From the NCBI GenBank assembly GCA_046330225.1, contig JAXLTD010000008.1, positions 176,837 through 240,836 on the forward strand: DNA of 64,000 bases, in the 5' to 3' direction. The DNA comes from CANJIV01 sp046330225 (GTDB lineage Bacteria; Actinomycetota; Thermoleophilia; Solirubrobacterales; Solirubrobacteraceae). The notes beneath the pieces were generated by a model. It was not told the DNA's origin. It ran no database searches and worked only from the letters and a program-made list of their open reading frames with translations. Every line of letters begins with the position of its first letter. The stretch's first letter is position 1. Of this stretch, positions 24,899 through 32,197 are shown piece after piece. Made by a program: the position numbers and the translations under genes.

Positions 24899-25318
24899 AT
24901 GAACTCCACCGAATGGCAGCAGGCGAAGCTCGACGACATCCCCAGCCAGCACGGCGCCGAGTTCTGGCGCGAGTGGACCGACGACCCGGCGTTCGGCAGC
25001 CGGTGGCACTCGGTGCGCCATCACTTCGGCCTGACCTCGATCGGCATCAACGCGAACGGGGGGGATGCCGGCGACCAGATCGTCGTCGAGCACGACGAGC
25101 AGGAGGACGCCAATCAGGACGAGGTCTACTTCGTCGTGCGCGGGCGCGCCCGCTTCGTGCTCGACGGCACCGAGATCGAGGCCGGGCCCGGCGAGCTCGT
25201 GTGCGTCGGCGGCGCGGTCACGCGGGCGGCCTGGGCGGTCGAGAGCCCCACGCAGCTCCTCATGATCGGCGGGACCCCGGGCGGCGCCTACACGGTGCCC
25301 GGCTGGGACGGCGGCTGA
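24899..25318 (+). CDS. Cupin domain protein
   Basis: 139 residues. A single cupin barrel: VVEHDEQEDANQDEVYFVVRGRARF (motif 1, with the conserved Glu and Gly turns) and GPGELVCVGGAVTRAAWAVE (motif 2). The usual His pair of motif 1 appears altered (EHDEQE), so the metal site may differ or be absent. Function unknown. Independent of the upstream two-component genes if the -10 at 24886 is used. Confidence 0.8.
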   Translation: MNSTEWQQAKLDDIPSQHGAEFWREWTDDPAFGSRWHSVRHHFGLTSIGINANGGDAGDQIVVEHDEQEDANQDEVYFVVRGRARFVLDGTEIEAGPGELVCVGGAVTRAAWAVESPTQLLMIGGTPGGAYTVPGWDGG

Positions 25319-25333
25319 GCGCCGGGAACGACC

Positions 25334-25368
25334 GCTGGGGGCGGAGCCTGAACGGCCCCGCCCCCAGC
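25334..25368. terminator. Strong bidirectional hairpin (11-bp perfect stem)
   Basis: GCTGGGGGCGG (25334-25344) pairs perfectly with CCGCCCCCAGC (25358-25368) around a 13-nt loop. It lies 15 nt after the cupin stop. It lacks a T-run on either side, as is common in very GC-rich actinobacteria. It could end the cupin transcript, and on the other strand the small RNA proposed at 25334-25438. Confidence 0.6.
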
Positions 25369-25438
25369 CGGAGGGAAGAGACGGGAGCACCCCCGGTGGC
25401 TCCCCGTCCGTGCGCTGGAGAGGAAGACGACCAACGCC
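25334..25438 (-). ncRNA. Candidate small RNA in the cupin/ABC-permease gap
   Basis: On the minus strand, TTGTTA (25473-25468), a 17-bp spacer and TAGTTT (25450-25445) make a well-spaced promoter in the only AT-rich patch of this gap. It would start RNA near 25438. The roughly 105-nt product would have a hairpin formed by the complements of 25380-25388 and 25399-25408, pyrimidine stretches including CTTCCTCTCC and CTTCCCTCC that could pair with Shine-Dalgarno sequences, and the strong terminator hairpin at its end. No open frame of note. Expression is not shown; the AT-rich patch could instead be a remnant promoter. Confidence 0.35.
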
Positions 25439-25444
25439 CTGAGC

Positions 25445-25473
25445 AAACTACACTATGTTGATCGGACTAACAA
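25445..25473 (-). promoter_or_regulatory. Promoter of the candidate small RNA (TTGTTA-17-TAGTTT)
   Basis: The -35 is at 25473-25468 and the -10 at 25450-25445, with 17 bp between. No gene start follows on that strand before the cupin 3' end, so if active it drives a non-coding RNA. Confidence 0.4.
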
Positions 25474-25582
25474 GCAAAGGCCATGGGCCGGAGCCGAGGT
25501 GACGCGCCCGGCGCGCCAGAGCCGAGGTGCGCGGTGGGGTTCTCGAAGGGGGCGGTCGCCTGGCGGGCGCTGGCGGTCGGCC

Positions 25583-25783
25583 CCCGAACCTGTGCGCCTG
25601 AGCCACCGGATCGGTGGTCCGCGCGCGCGAGATCGCGGGGGTTCGGCGGCTCCCCGAACTCGTGCGCCTGAGCCACCGGATCGGTGGTCCGCGCGCGCGA
25701 GAACCGAGGTGGCTGCCCGGCTCCCCGAACTCGTGCGCCTGAGCCACCGGATCGGTGGCTGGCGCGCGCGAGATCGGGGGCGG
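25583..25783 (+). repeat. Convergent-gap palindromic repeat, locus B (three copies, 70-71-bp period)
   Basis: Three units with the core CCACCG-GAT-CGGTGG at 25603-25617, 25673-25687 and 25744-25758. Left arms read CTCGTGCGCCTGAG (the first CTGTGCGC). Right arms read TCCGCGCGCGCGAG or CTGGCGCGCGCGAG, so CTCGTGCGC and GCGCGCGAG extend the hairpin with G:T pairs. The core type is the same as at locus A. The locus lies between the convergent cupin and ABC permease genes; 25439-25582 and 25784-25861 hold no supported gene. Confidence 0.85.
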
Positions 25784-25861
25784 GGCGGCGCGGGCCGGGG
25801 TGGGGCGCGCACCACCGCGGCTGGAGCCCGCGGCAGGGCGTCCCCGGCGCCACGAGGACGC

Positions 25862-26605
25862 CTAGAACTCGCCGCGGCGCACCCGCACCCAGCCGGCGGC
25901 GGCGAACGCCGCCGTCCACGCGATCGCCACGATCGCCGCGAGCCACAGCGGGCCGGTTGCGACGCTGCCGCCGGTCAGGCGGTCGATCGCGTCCGGCAGC
26001 GTCGCGCGCTCGAGGCCGGGCGAGAGCGCGGCGATTGCGGTGAGCGCCGTGAAGCCGACGTACTCGAGGCCGAGGGCGGCGGCGACCGCCCAGCCGACCG
26101 ACTGCAGGGCCGCGCCCACCCCGGCGGCGATGATCGCGAACACCCAGCCGTTGAGCAGCAGGCCCCACGCCGCGTTGCCGGCATCGCGCAGGTCGAGCCA
26201 CGGGCCGCCGTGGGGCAGCAGCAGCGCGCCGGCGGCGGCGATCACGAGGCTCGGGACGGCCGTGATCGTGACGACCGCGAGCAGCGCGAGCAGGCGCGCG
26301 ACGTAGTAGCGCGTGCGCCCGACCCCGGTCATGAGCACGTAGCGCAGGACGCCGGAGGCCGCGTCGCCTGCCGCGACCGCCGCGCCCATCACCGCCGCAC
26401 CGGTGGCGATCCCGAGCGTGGCGGCGGCAGCCGCCTCCCAGCCCCGCGCGCCGCCGGGCTCGGGCTGCGAGGCGTCGTGGCCATGGATGACCGCGAAGGC
26501 CACGAGGGCGAGGAGCGCGAACACTGCCCCCGCGCCCGCGGTGCCCCACACCAGGCCGCGCCGGCGCAGGATGACCCGGGCCTCGGCCGTGGCGAGCGCG
26601 ATCAC
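25862..26605 (-). CDS. ABC-2 type transporter permease
   Basis: 247 residues, GTG start overlapping the ATPase stop (GTGA). Six hydrophobic segments arranged as in ABC-2 exporters/bacitracin-type permeases: ALLALVAFAVIHG, a conserved GVLRYVLMTGVGRTRYYVARLLAL loop, VTITAVPSLVIAAAGALLL, AIIAAGVGAAL, and a last segment AIVAIAWTAAFAAAGWV before a short basic tail. Works with the adjacent ATPase to export an unknown substrate or relieve membrane stress. Confidence 0.86.
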   Translation of the reverse strand: MIALATAEARVILRRRGLVWGTAGAGAVFALLALVAFAVIHGHDASQPEPGGARGWEAAAAATLGIATGAAVMGAAVAAGDAASGVLRYVLMTGVGRTRYYVARLLALLAVVTITAVPSLVIAAAGALLLPHGGPWLDLRDAGNAAWGLLLNGWVFAIIAAGVGAALQSVGWAVAAALGLEYVGFTALTAIAALSPGLERATLPDAIDRLTGGSVATGPLWLAAIVAIAWTAAFAAAGWVRVRRGEF

Positions 26606-27561
26606 GCGGCCTCCTCGCCGGCGGCCTGGGCCCGCTCCCGCTGGGCGGCGGCGGTCAGCGCGAGGAACCGCTGCTCCAGGGTCTCGGCAAACGGCGCGAG
26701 CATCCACACGTCGATGCCCGCGGCGACGAGGTCGCGGTTCAGGGCCGGCGCGAGCGCCGGGTCGTCGCAGTCGATGAAGAGCGTCCCGTCCCACTCCTCG
26801 GTGCGGCCGACGCCCGGATGCTGCACCGCGAGGTCGCGGGCCCGAGCGAGGTCGGCGCAGCGCACCTGGACACCCCGCCGCCCGGCCGCCAGGAGGTCGG
26901 CCAGCGGGCCGACCTGGACGACGCGCCCGGCGGCGAGGATCGCGGCCTCGTCGCACACCCGCTCGACCTCGCCGAGCAGGTGCGACGAGAGGAAGACCGT
27001 GCGGCCCTCGTCGGCCAGCGTGCGCAGCAGGACGCGAAACTCGGCCATCCCCTCCGGGTCGAGCCCGTTGGATGGCTCGTCGAGGATCAGGAGCGCCGGG
27101 TCCCCGACGAGCGCCCGGGCCACCCCGAGGCGCTGGCGCATCCCCATCGAGTAGCCGGCCACCCGGCGATCGGCGGCGTCCGCGAGGCCGGCCCGGGCCA
27201 GCACGCCGGCGATGCGGGCCTCGGCGGCCTGAGGGTCGGCGGTCAGCGCGGCCCAGAAGCGGAGGTTCTCGCGCCCCGTCAGGTGGCCGTGGAAGCAGGG
27301 CGCCTCGACGACACCGCCGACCTTGGCCAGCGCCGCGCGCGCCTCGCCGGGGATCGCGTGGCCGCAGACCTCGACGCGGCCCGCGTCGGCCCGGGCCAGC
27401 CCGAGCAGGATCCGGATCAGCGTCGTCTTGCCGGCCCCGTTCGGGCCGAGGAGGCCGAAGCAGCGGCCCGGCGGCACGGCGAGCGTGGCGTTCTCCAGGG
27501 CGATCTGGCGGCCGAACGCGCGGCAGACGCCCTCGACGGCGATGACGGGCGGGTCGGTCAC
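26602..27561 (-). CDS. ABC transporter ATP-binding protein (exporter type)
   Basis: 319 residues, GTG start. Walker A GPNGAGKTTL, Q-loop region VVEAPCFHGHLTGREN, signature YSMGMRQRLGVARAL (the YSxGMRQR variant of CcmA/DrrA-type ATPases), Walker B LLILDEPSNGLDPEG and H-loop SSHLLGEVE. A C-terminal regulatory region (about 225-319) is present. Coupled to the downstream permease. Confidence 0.93.
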   Translation of the reverse strand: MTDPPVIAVEGVCRAFGRQIALENATLAVPPGRCFGLLGPNGAGKTTLIRILLGLARADAGRVEVCGHAIPGEARAALAKVGGVVEAPCFHGHLTGRENLRFWAALTADPQAAEARIAGVLARAGLADAADRRVAGYSMGMRQRLGVARALVGDPALLILDEPSNGLDPEGMAEFRVLLRTLADEGRTVFLSSHLLGEVERVCDEAAILAAGRVVQVGPLADLLAAGRRGVQVRCADLARARDLAVQHPGVGRTEEWDGTLFIDCDDPALAPALNRDLVAAGIDVWMLAPFAETLEQRFLALTAAAQRERAQAAGEEAA

Positions 27562-27607
27562 TGGCGCCGGATGGTGCCGGACGCCGCGGTCGCCGGCGCC
27601 GGCCGGA

Positions 27608-28639
27608 TCACGCCTGCGCGGCGGCGGGGCGGCCCGGCAGCCCGGCCGCCTGCGCGAGCAGTGCGTAGGACTCCCGCCGCGCCGCGTGGTCGTGCGTGAT
27701 GGTCAGGACGATGATCTCGTCGGCGCCGTAGTCCTCCGCGATGCGCTGCAGCCCGGCGAGCACGGCGCCAGGCTCGCCGATGACGCCGCGCCGGCCGGAC
27801 GGGCCGGCGTCGAGGCCGCGCTCGGCCAGGAACCGCAAGGCCTTCTCGGGCGGCGGGACCGGAATGAGCCGCCCCTCCCGCAGCAGGGTGAAGGTCATGC
27901 GCCCGCTGGCGGCCAGCCGCGCGGCCTCGGCGTCGGTCCCCGCGCAGATCACCCAGACGCCGACCGCCACCACGGGCTCCGGGGCCCAATGCGACGGCTG
28001 GAAGCGCTCGCGGTAGGACGCCGCGATCGCCGCGCCGTCGCGGTTGATGAAGTCCGCGAACGCGTAGGGAAGCCCGTGCTCGGCCGCCCAGATCGCACTC
28101 TGCGGCGAGGAGCCCAGCAGCCAGGGGGCCGGTCGCTCGGGGCGGCCCGGCAGCGTCCCGGCGAGCCGGGCGAACGGGTGGTCGGGCGGGATGGTGCCGT
28201 CCAGGTAGGCCAGGAGCTCCGCGAGCTGATCGGGGAAGTCGTCGGGGGCGGCCTCGCGGCGGTCGCGCTGCAGGGCGAAGGCGGTGAGCGGATCCGACCC
28301 GGGCGCCCGCCCCACCGCAAGGTCGATCCGGCCGGGGAAGAGCCCGGCGAGCAGGCTGAAGGACTCGGCCACCTTCAGCGGCGAGTAGTGCGGCAGCATC
28401 ACGCCGCCGCTGCCGACGCGGATCCGCTCGGTGGCGGCGGCGACCGGCCCAGCGAGCACCTCCGGGCTCGGCCCGGCCAGGGACTGGCCGCCGTGGTGCT
28501 CGGCGAGCCAGTAGCGGGTGTAGCCGAGCGCGTCGGCGTGCCGGGCCAGGTCGACGGTGTTGCGCAGCGCGTCGGGGCCGGCGGACCCTTCGGGAATCGG
28601 GGACTGGTCCAGGACGCTCAGGCGCAGGGGTGCGGGCAT
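27608..28639 (-). CDS. LLM class flavin-dependent oxidoreductase (YhbW/MsnO8-like)
   Basis: 343 residues, close to the family norm. Opens LRLSVLDQSPIPEGS, with YTRYWLAEHHGGQSLAGPSPEVL and RIRVGSGGVMLPHYSPLKVAESF, signatures of the luciferase-like monooxygenase subgroup that includes E. coli YhbW. Ends with the TITHDHAARRESYALLAQ helix. Uses FMNH2 and O2, or possibly F420, on an unknown substrate. The ATPase gene starts 47 nt downstream. Confidence 0.9.
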   Translation of the reverse strand: MPAPLRLSVLDQSPIPEGSAGPDALRNTVDLARHADALGYTRYWLAEHHGGQSLAGPSPEVLAGPVAAATERIRVGSGGVMLPHYSPLKVAESFSLLAGLFPGRIDLAVGRAPGSDPLTAFALQRDRREAAPDDFPDQLAELLAYLDGTIPPDHPFARLAGTLPGRPERPAPWLLGSSPQSAIWAAEHGLPYAFADFINRDGAAIAASYRERFQPSHWAPEPVVAVGVWVICAGTDAEAARLAASGRMTFTLLREGRLIPVPPPEKALRFLAERGLDAGPSGRRGVIGEPGAVLAGLQRIAEDYGADEIIVLTITHDHAARRESYALLAQAAGLPGRPAAAQA

Positions 28640-28698
28640 CGGCCCATTGTGGCGGGCAGCGCCGCGGGGCGGACCGGGGCCAGTACGCTGCCCCGCCC

Positions 28699-29352
28699 AT
28701 GGTCTGGCTGATCGCGTCGCTCGGCCTCGTCGACTCGCTGAACCCGGCGACCATCGCGGTCGGCGTGTTCCTCGGGGCCACCGAGCACCCTGTCAAGCGG
28801 CTGGCCGGGTACATCGCCGGCATCTTCGCCGTCTACTTCGGCGGCGGCCTGCTGCTCGCGTTCGGCCCGGCCTCGTGGCTCGAGCGCCTCGCCAATCAGG
28901 GCGACTCCGTGGTGGTCGGCGTCCTGCTCCTCGTGGTCGGCGTGGCGGCCATCGGCTTTGCCGGCTGGCTGTGGACGCGCCGGAACGCGGGCGATGCCGC
29001 CAAGCTTCCGGCGCTCGCGATGAAGCCCGGGCACTCGCTCGCCCTGGGCGCGACGATGACGGCGGTCGACCTTCCGACGGCGTTCCCGTACTTCGGGGCG
29101 ATCGCGGCGATCGTCGCCAGCGACCCGGGGCCCGGAGGCACCGTCGGCCTCCTGCTGCTGTTCAACGCCTGCTACGTCCTGCCGATCGTCGCGATCCTCG
29201 TCGCGCACGTGGCGCTCGGCGACCGTGCGCAGGCGCCGCTCCGGCGCGTCCGCGACTGGATCGAGCGGTGGGCGCCCCTGCTGCTCGCCGGCATCAGCCT
29301 CCTCGTCGGGGCGGGGCTGGCGGTGGCAGGCGCCTCCAAGCTGCTGGCCTGA
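28699..29352 (+). CDS. Six-TM GAP/LysE-like membrane protein
   Basis: 217 residues, ATG 9 nt after TACGCT (28684-28689). Six hydrophobic segments; begins SLGLVDSLNPATIAVGVFLGAT, the opening of the GAP (Sap/DUF2910) and DsbD-like two-times-three helix family. LALGATMTAVDLPTAFPYF starts the second half, reflecting the internal pseudo-symmetry. Likely a transporter of small molecules or lipids. Divergent from the LLM oxidoreductase. Confidence 0.82.
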   Translation: MVWLIASLGLVDSLNPATIAVGVFLGATEHPVKRLAGYIAGIFAVYFGGGLLLAFGPASWLERLANQGDSVVVGVLLLVVGVAAIGFAGWLWTRRNAGDAAKLPALAMKPGHSLALGATMTAVDLPTAFPYFGAIAAIVASDPGPGGTVGLLLLFNACYVLPIVAILVAHVALGDRAQAPLRRVRDWIERWAPLLLAGISLLVGAGLAVAGASKLLA

Positions 29353-29382
29353 AGACGCCTGCGGGCGCCGCGCTGCGCGTCT
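29353..29382. terminator. Hairpin between convergent genes
   Basis: AGACGC (29353-29358) pairs with GCGTCT (29377-29382). The hairpin fills the 32-bp gap between two facing stop codons, so it can serve both strands. No T-tract. Confidence 0.45.
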
Positions 29383-29384
29383 CG

Positions 29385-29741
29385 TCAGACGATGGCTTCG
29401 ATGGCGGCGGCGTAGCGCCCCATCTCCGGCTCGACGCCGTCGCCGAGCACGGCATCGATCGTGCCCAGGTTCTGGACGACGAGGTTGGCCCGCGCGTTGA
29501 TCGTGCGGAACTCGTCGTCGGCCCGGACCGCGTTCATCTGCTCCTCGCTGCCGCGCACGAGGATGAACCCGTCGAGGTCGCCGCCGTGCGGCTGGAGCAG
29601 CGCCACCTCCGAGCTCTCGACCTTCCCCTCGGCCTCGAGCCGTCCGTAGTACGCGAGCGCTTCGCCGAAGACGGCAAGGCCCTTGGCCTCGCGCCCGGCG
29701 ATGGGAGCGCCCCAGCCGATGAACAATCCTGCACTGGCCAT
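29385..29741 (-). CDS. Small hypothetical protein (YCII/EthD-like ferredoxin fold)
   Basis: 118 residues from the ATG at 29741 behind AACGAGG. The pattern GLFIGWGAPIAGREAKGLAVFGEALAYYGRLEAEGKV, then LQPHGGDLDGFILVRGSEEQMNAVRADDEFR, fits a dimeric alpha/beta barrel of YCII/EthD type. No catalytic residue is assignable. Longer reading frames upstream lack protein-like sequence. Confidence 0.75.
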   Translation of the reverse strand: MASAGLFIGWGAPIAGREAKGLAVFGEALAYYGRLEAEGKVESSEVALLQPHGGDLDGFILVRGSEEQMNAVRADDEFRTINARANLVVQNLGTIDAVLGDGVEPEMGRYAAAIEAIV

Positions 29742-29840
29742 GCGGACCTCGTTCCTGCCCGGCCCGTGGCAGCGGATCTCGCTGGCTTGATCAGGGTGCC
29801 GGGCGGTCCGGTCCACCGTAGCCGAGCGGCGGCGCGCCAG

Positions 29841-31946
29841 TCAACGCACGCCGCGGCGCCGGGCCGCCGCGACCGCCGGCGTCAGCTCGATGTCGAGCGC
29901 GCCGAACGGGTAGGCCCGGCTGAACACGTCGATGCGGAGCGCCTGGTTGAGCGCACGGGCGCCCGCGGCGCTCAGGCGCAGCGACAGGCCGGTGATCCGG
30001 ATGCCGCCCCGGGGCGTGCCGCGCACCGACAGGCCGGCGATGCTCAGCGTGAAGAGGCGGGAGGACTCCCCGGCGAGCCGGGGCCCGGCGTTGGTCCACT
30101 GCAAGCCCGGCGCCGGCACGCTGGCGCGGCCGTCGGGCCCGGCGAGCGTCATCCGCCCGGCGGCCTCGAGCCGGTCGACGAAGGCGGGGCTGCCGAAGTG
30201 AGCGCGGCCGGATCGGACCGGGAAGGCCGCGGCCGTCGCGCCCGCCGCGGCGCGGACGCGCACGTGGTGCAGCGCCCGGCGGACCTTCGGGTCCAGCGCG
30301 AGCCGCACCGACCCGGCGCCCACCTCGGCGGCCCCGTCGTCGCCGGCGAGGCCGGCGTCGGGCGCCGGCTCGGCGCCCGGCTCTGCGTACTTGAGGATGC
30401 GGCGGGCCCGGCACGGGTCAGGGTCGGGGAGGCCGAAGCGGCCGCAGCGCCCGGACGGGTGCTGGTTGCCGGCGTCGGCCACGTAGAGCGCGCCGTCGCG
30501 GCGGTCGAACGCGAGGTCGACGGGGCGGTCGACGATGTCGGGCTCGGTCCGGTCCTCGGGCCCGTAGCCGAAGCTGTCGAGGAAGTCGCCGTCGAGCGTG
30601 AACCGGTCGATGCGGCGGCTGCGCGTGTTGGCGACGACGAGGCGCCCCGCGCGGTCCAGCGCGATGCCCTGGGGCCGGTTGAGCTGGCCCGGCCGCGGGC
30701 CGCCCTCCCCGAACTCGCCGAGGAACTCGTGGCCGGCGGAGAAGACGAGGATCCGGTTGCGCATCTGGTCGGCGACGACGATGCGCCCGTCGGGCGCGAC
30801 GGCGAGGCTGAACGGCATCTGGAACTGCCCCCGCCCCGTCCCGAACTCACCGAACGACCCGAGCGGGTGTCCGCCGAGCGTGAAGCGGTCGATCCGGTAG
30901 TTGGCCTGGTCGATGACCAGCAGCTCCGAGCCGGCGATCGCGACGTCCCACGGGTGGACCATGCGGCCCGGCCCGGAGCCGCGGCGCCCGATGCGCAGCA
31001 GCGGCCGCGGCGTTCCGTCCACCGACCAGGCCATCACCCGGTCGTTGCGCTGGTCCACGACGAACGCCCGGCCGTCGCGCACCACGAGGTTCACCGGATT
31101 GTTGAAGCCGGCGAAGGCCTTGGCCTCGCGGGCGGCGCCCGGGTCGAACCCGTAGGTGCCGAACGAGCGCAGGTACCGGCCGGAGGGGGAGAACACCTGG
31201 ATCCGGTTGTTCGAGGTGTCGGCGGCGTAGAGCAGCCCGCGCTCGTCGACCGCGACCGCGCCGGGGTTGTCGTACTGGCGGTCGCCGCCCTGGGCCTGGC
31301 GCCCGCCGCCGAACGCGCCCGGGGCGGTGCTGTTCCAGGCCTGGCCGGGGTCGCCGATGACGGCGGCGAGTTCGGGGACGCCGGGGTACGACGGGACGGC
31401 GGGGACCCGCGGCGCCCGCGGCGGGTCCGACGCGCGGATCCGCGGCAGCGGCGGCGCCGGATCGCCCGGCTCGGCGCCCCGCGGCGGCGTCGCAATCGTG
31501 ATGTGCCCGCCCGTCCGGGTCCAGATCCCCTGGAGGTCGTGGCTGTTCATCGTCACGTCGACCGGCAGCGGCGCGCCGGTGCGGCGCGCCTTGGCCCGGA
31601 ACCAGCCGGCGAGGCGCACCTCGACCGACGGCCCGTCGTAGTCGGCCACGGCCAGGGGCGCCTCGCCGATGACCCGCCCGCCGTGCCGCAGGGTCATGGT
31701 GCCGGTGCAGAACCCGCGCGGCTCCCCGTACACGGTCCCTGGGCAGTAGACCCGGACGAACACCGCGCCGGCGTGGCTGTGCTCGTAGGCCTTGCCGGGC
31801 GGGTTGAGCTGCACCCCGGGGTAGGGGGCCGCGGCCTGCGCCGGGCCCGCGGCGGCGCAGGCGAGCGGGAGCGCGACCGCCGCCGCGGCGCGACCGACGC
31901 GGGAGCGGAGGCGGGCGGGGCGGCGAGTGCGGAGGCGGGGAAGCAT
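29841..31946 (-). CDS. Secreted NHL-repeat beta-propeller protein
   Basis: 701 residues from the ATG at 31946 (MLPRLRTRRPARLRSRV), with an Arg-rich n-region and Ala-rich signal peptide cleaved near AQAAAPYPG. Residues about 40-190 form an unassigned beta domain containing two likely paired cysteines (VYCPG, GFCTG). Residues about 230-500 hold five or six NHL repeats (NPGAVAVDERGLLYAADTSNNRIQVF; HPWDVAIAGSELLVID; RPQGIALDRAGRLVV). A C-terminal beta domain follows. Probably binds a ligand or protein outside the cell. Divergent from the CocE-type hydrolase. Confidence 0.87.
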   Translation of the reverse strand: MLPRLRTRRPARLRSRVGRAAAAVALPLACAAAGPAQAAAPYPGVQLNPPGKAYEHSHAGAVFVRVYCPGTVYGEPRGFCTGTMTLRHGGRVIGEAPLAVADYDGPSVEVRLAGWFRAKARRTGAPLPVDVTMNSHDLQGIWTRTGGHITIATPPRGAEPGDPAPPLPRIRASDPPRAPRVPAVPSYPGVPELAAVIGDPGQAWNSTAPGAFGGGRQAQGGDRQYDNPGAVAVDERGLLYAADTSNNRIQVFSPSGRYLRSFGTYGFDPGAAREAKAFAGFNNPVNLVVRDGRAFVVDQRNDRVMAWSVDGTPRPLLRIGRRGSGPGRMVHPWDVAIAGSELLVIDQANYRIDRFTLGGHPLGSFGEFGTGRGQFQMPFSLAVAPDGRIVVADQMRNRILVFSAGHEFLGEFGEGGPRPGQLNRPQGIALDRAGRLVVANTRSRRIDRFTLDGDFLDSFGYGPEDRTEPDIVDRPVDLAFDRRDGALYVADAGNQHPSGRCGRFGLPDPDPCRARRILKYAEPGAEPAPDAGLAGDDGAAEVGAGSVRLALDPKVRRALHHVRVRAAAGATAAAFPVRSGRAHFGSPAFVDRLEAAGRMTLAGPDGRASVPAPGLQWTNAGPRLAGESSRLFTLSIAGLSVRGTPRGGIRITGLSLRLSAAGARALNQALRIDVFSRAYPFGALDIELTPAVAAARRRGVR

Positions 31947-32151
31947 GGCGGGGGCCGGCGAGGGGATCCGTCCCGGCGTCGCCGGTGCGGGAGGCTGGCC
32001 TGGCCTCCGGCCCCGCTGGCTGTGAAGAGCGTCGGTCCGTGCGGCGGCCGTCTTGATTCGCGCCCCAGCCCCTGGACGGACGTGGGAGGGAACCGGGCGC
32101 TCCGCCGTTCGGGCGTGCCGCCAAACCGGCGCCCCCCGTTCCGGCGTCCGG

Positions 32152-32157
32152 TAGGTT
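32152..32157 (+). promoter_or_regulatory. -10 element (TAGGTT) upstream of the CocE-type hydrolase
   Basis: Part of a 15-base string CCGGTAGGTTGCCCG that recurs before the SGNH hydrolase at 44560. Here it lies 41 bp before the ATG, so this gene would have a short leader rather than be leaderless. Confidence 0.4.
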
Positions 32158-32197
32158 GCCCGGGCCCGCCCCGCCCGCTCCGATCGTCGAGGTCCCG

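Noticed and set aside
25334..25438. Actinobacterial 6C RNA
   Set aside because: The hairpin loops on the strand with a promoter are G-rich, not runs of six C; the family cannot be claimed.
25453..25815. Protein-coding frames running through repeat locus B
   Set aside because: They are translations of the palindromic repeat (recurring TDPVAQAHE-type peptide) without start signals.
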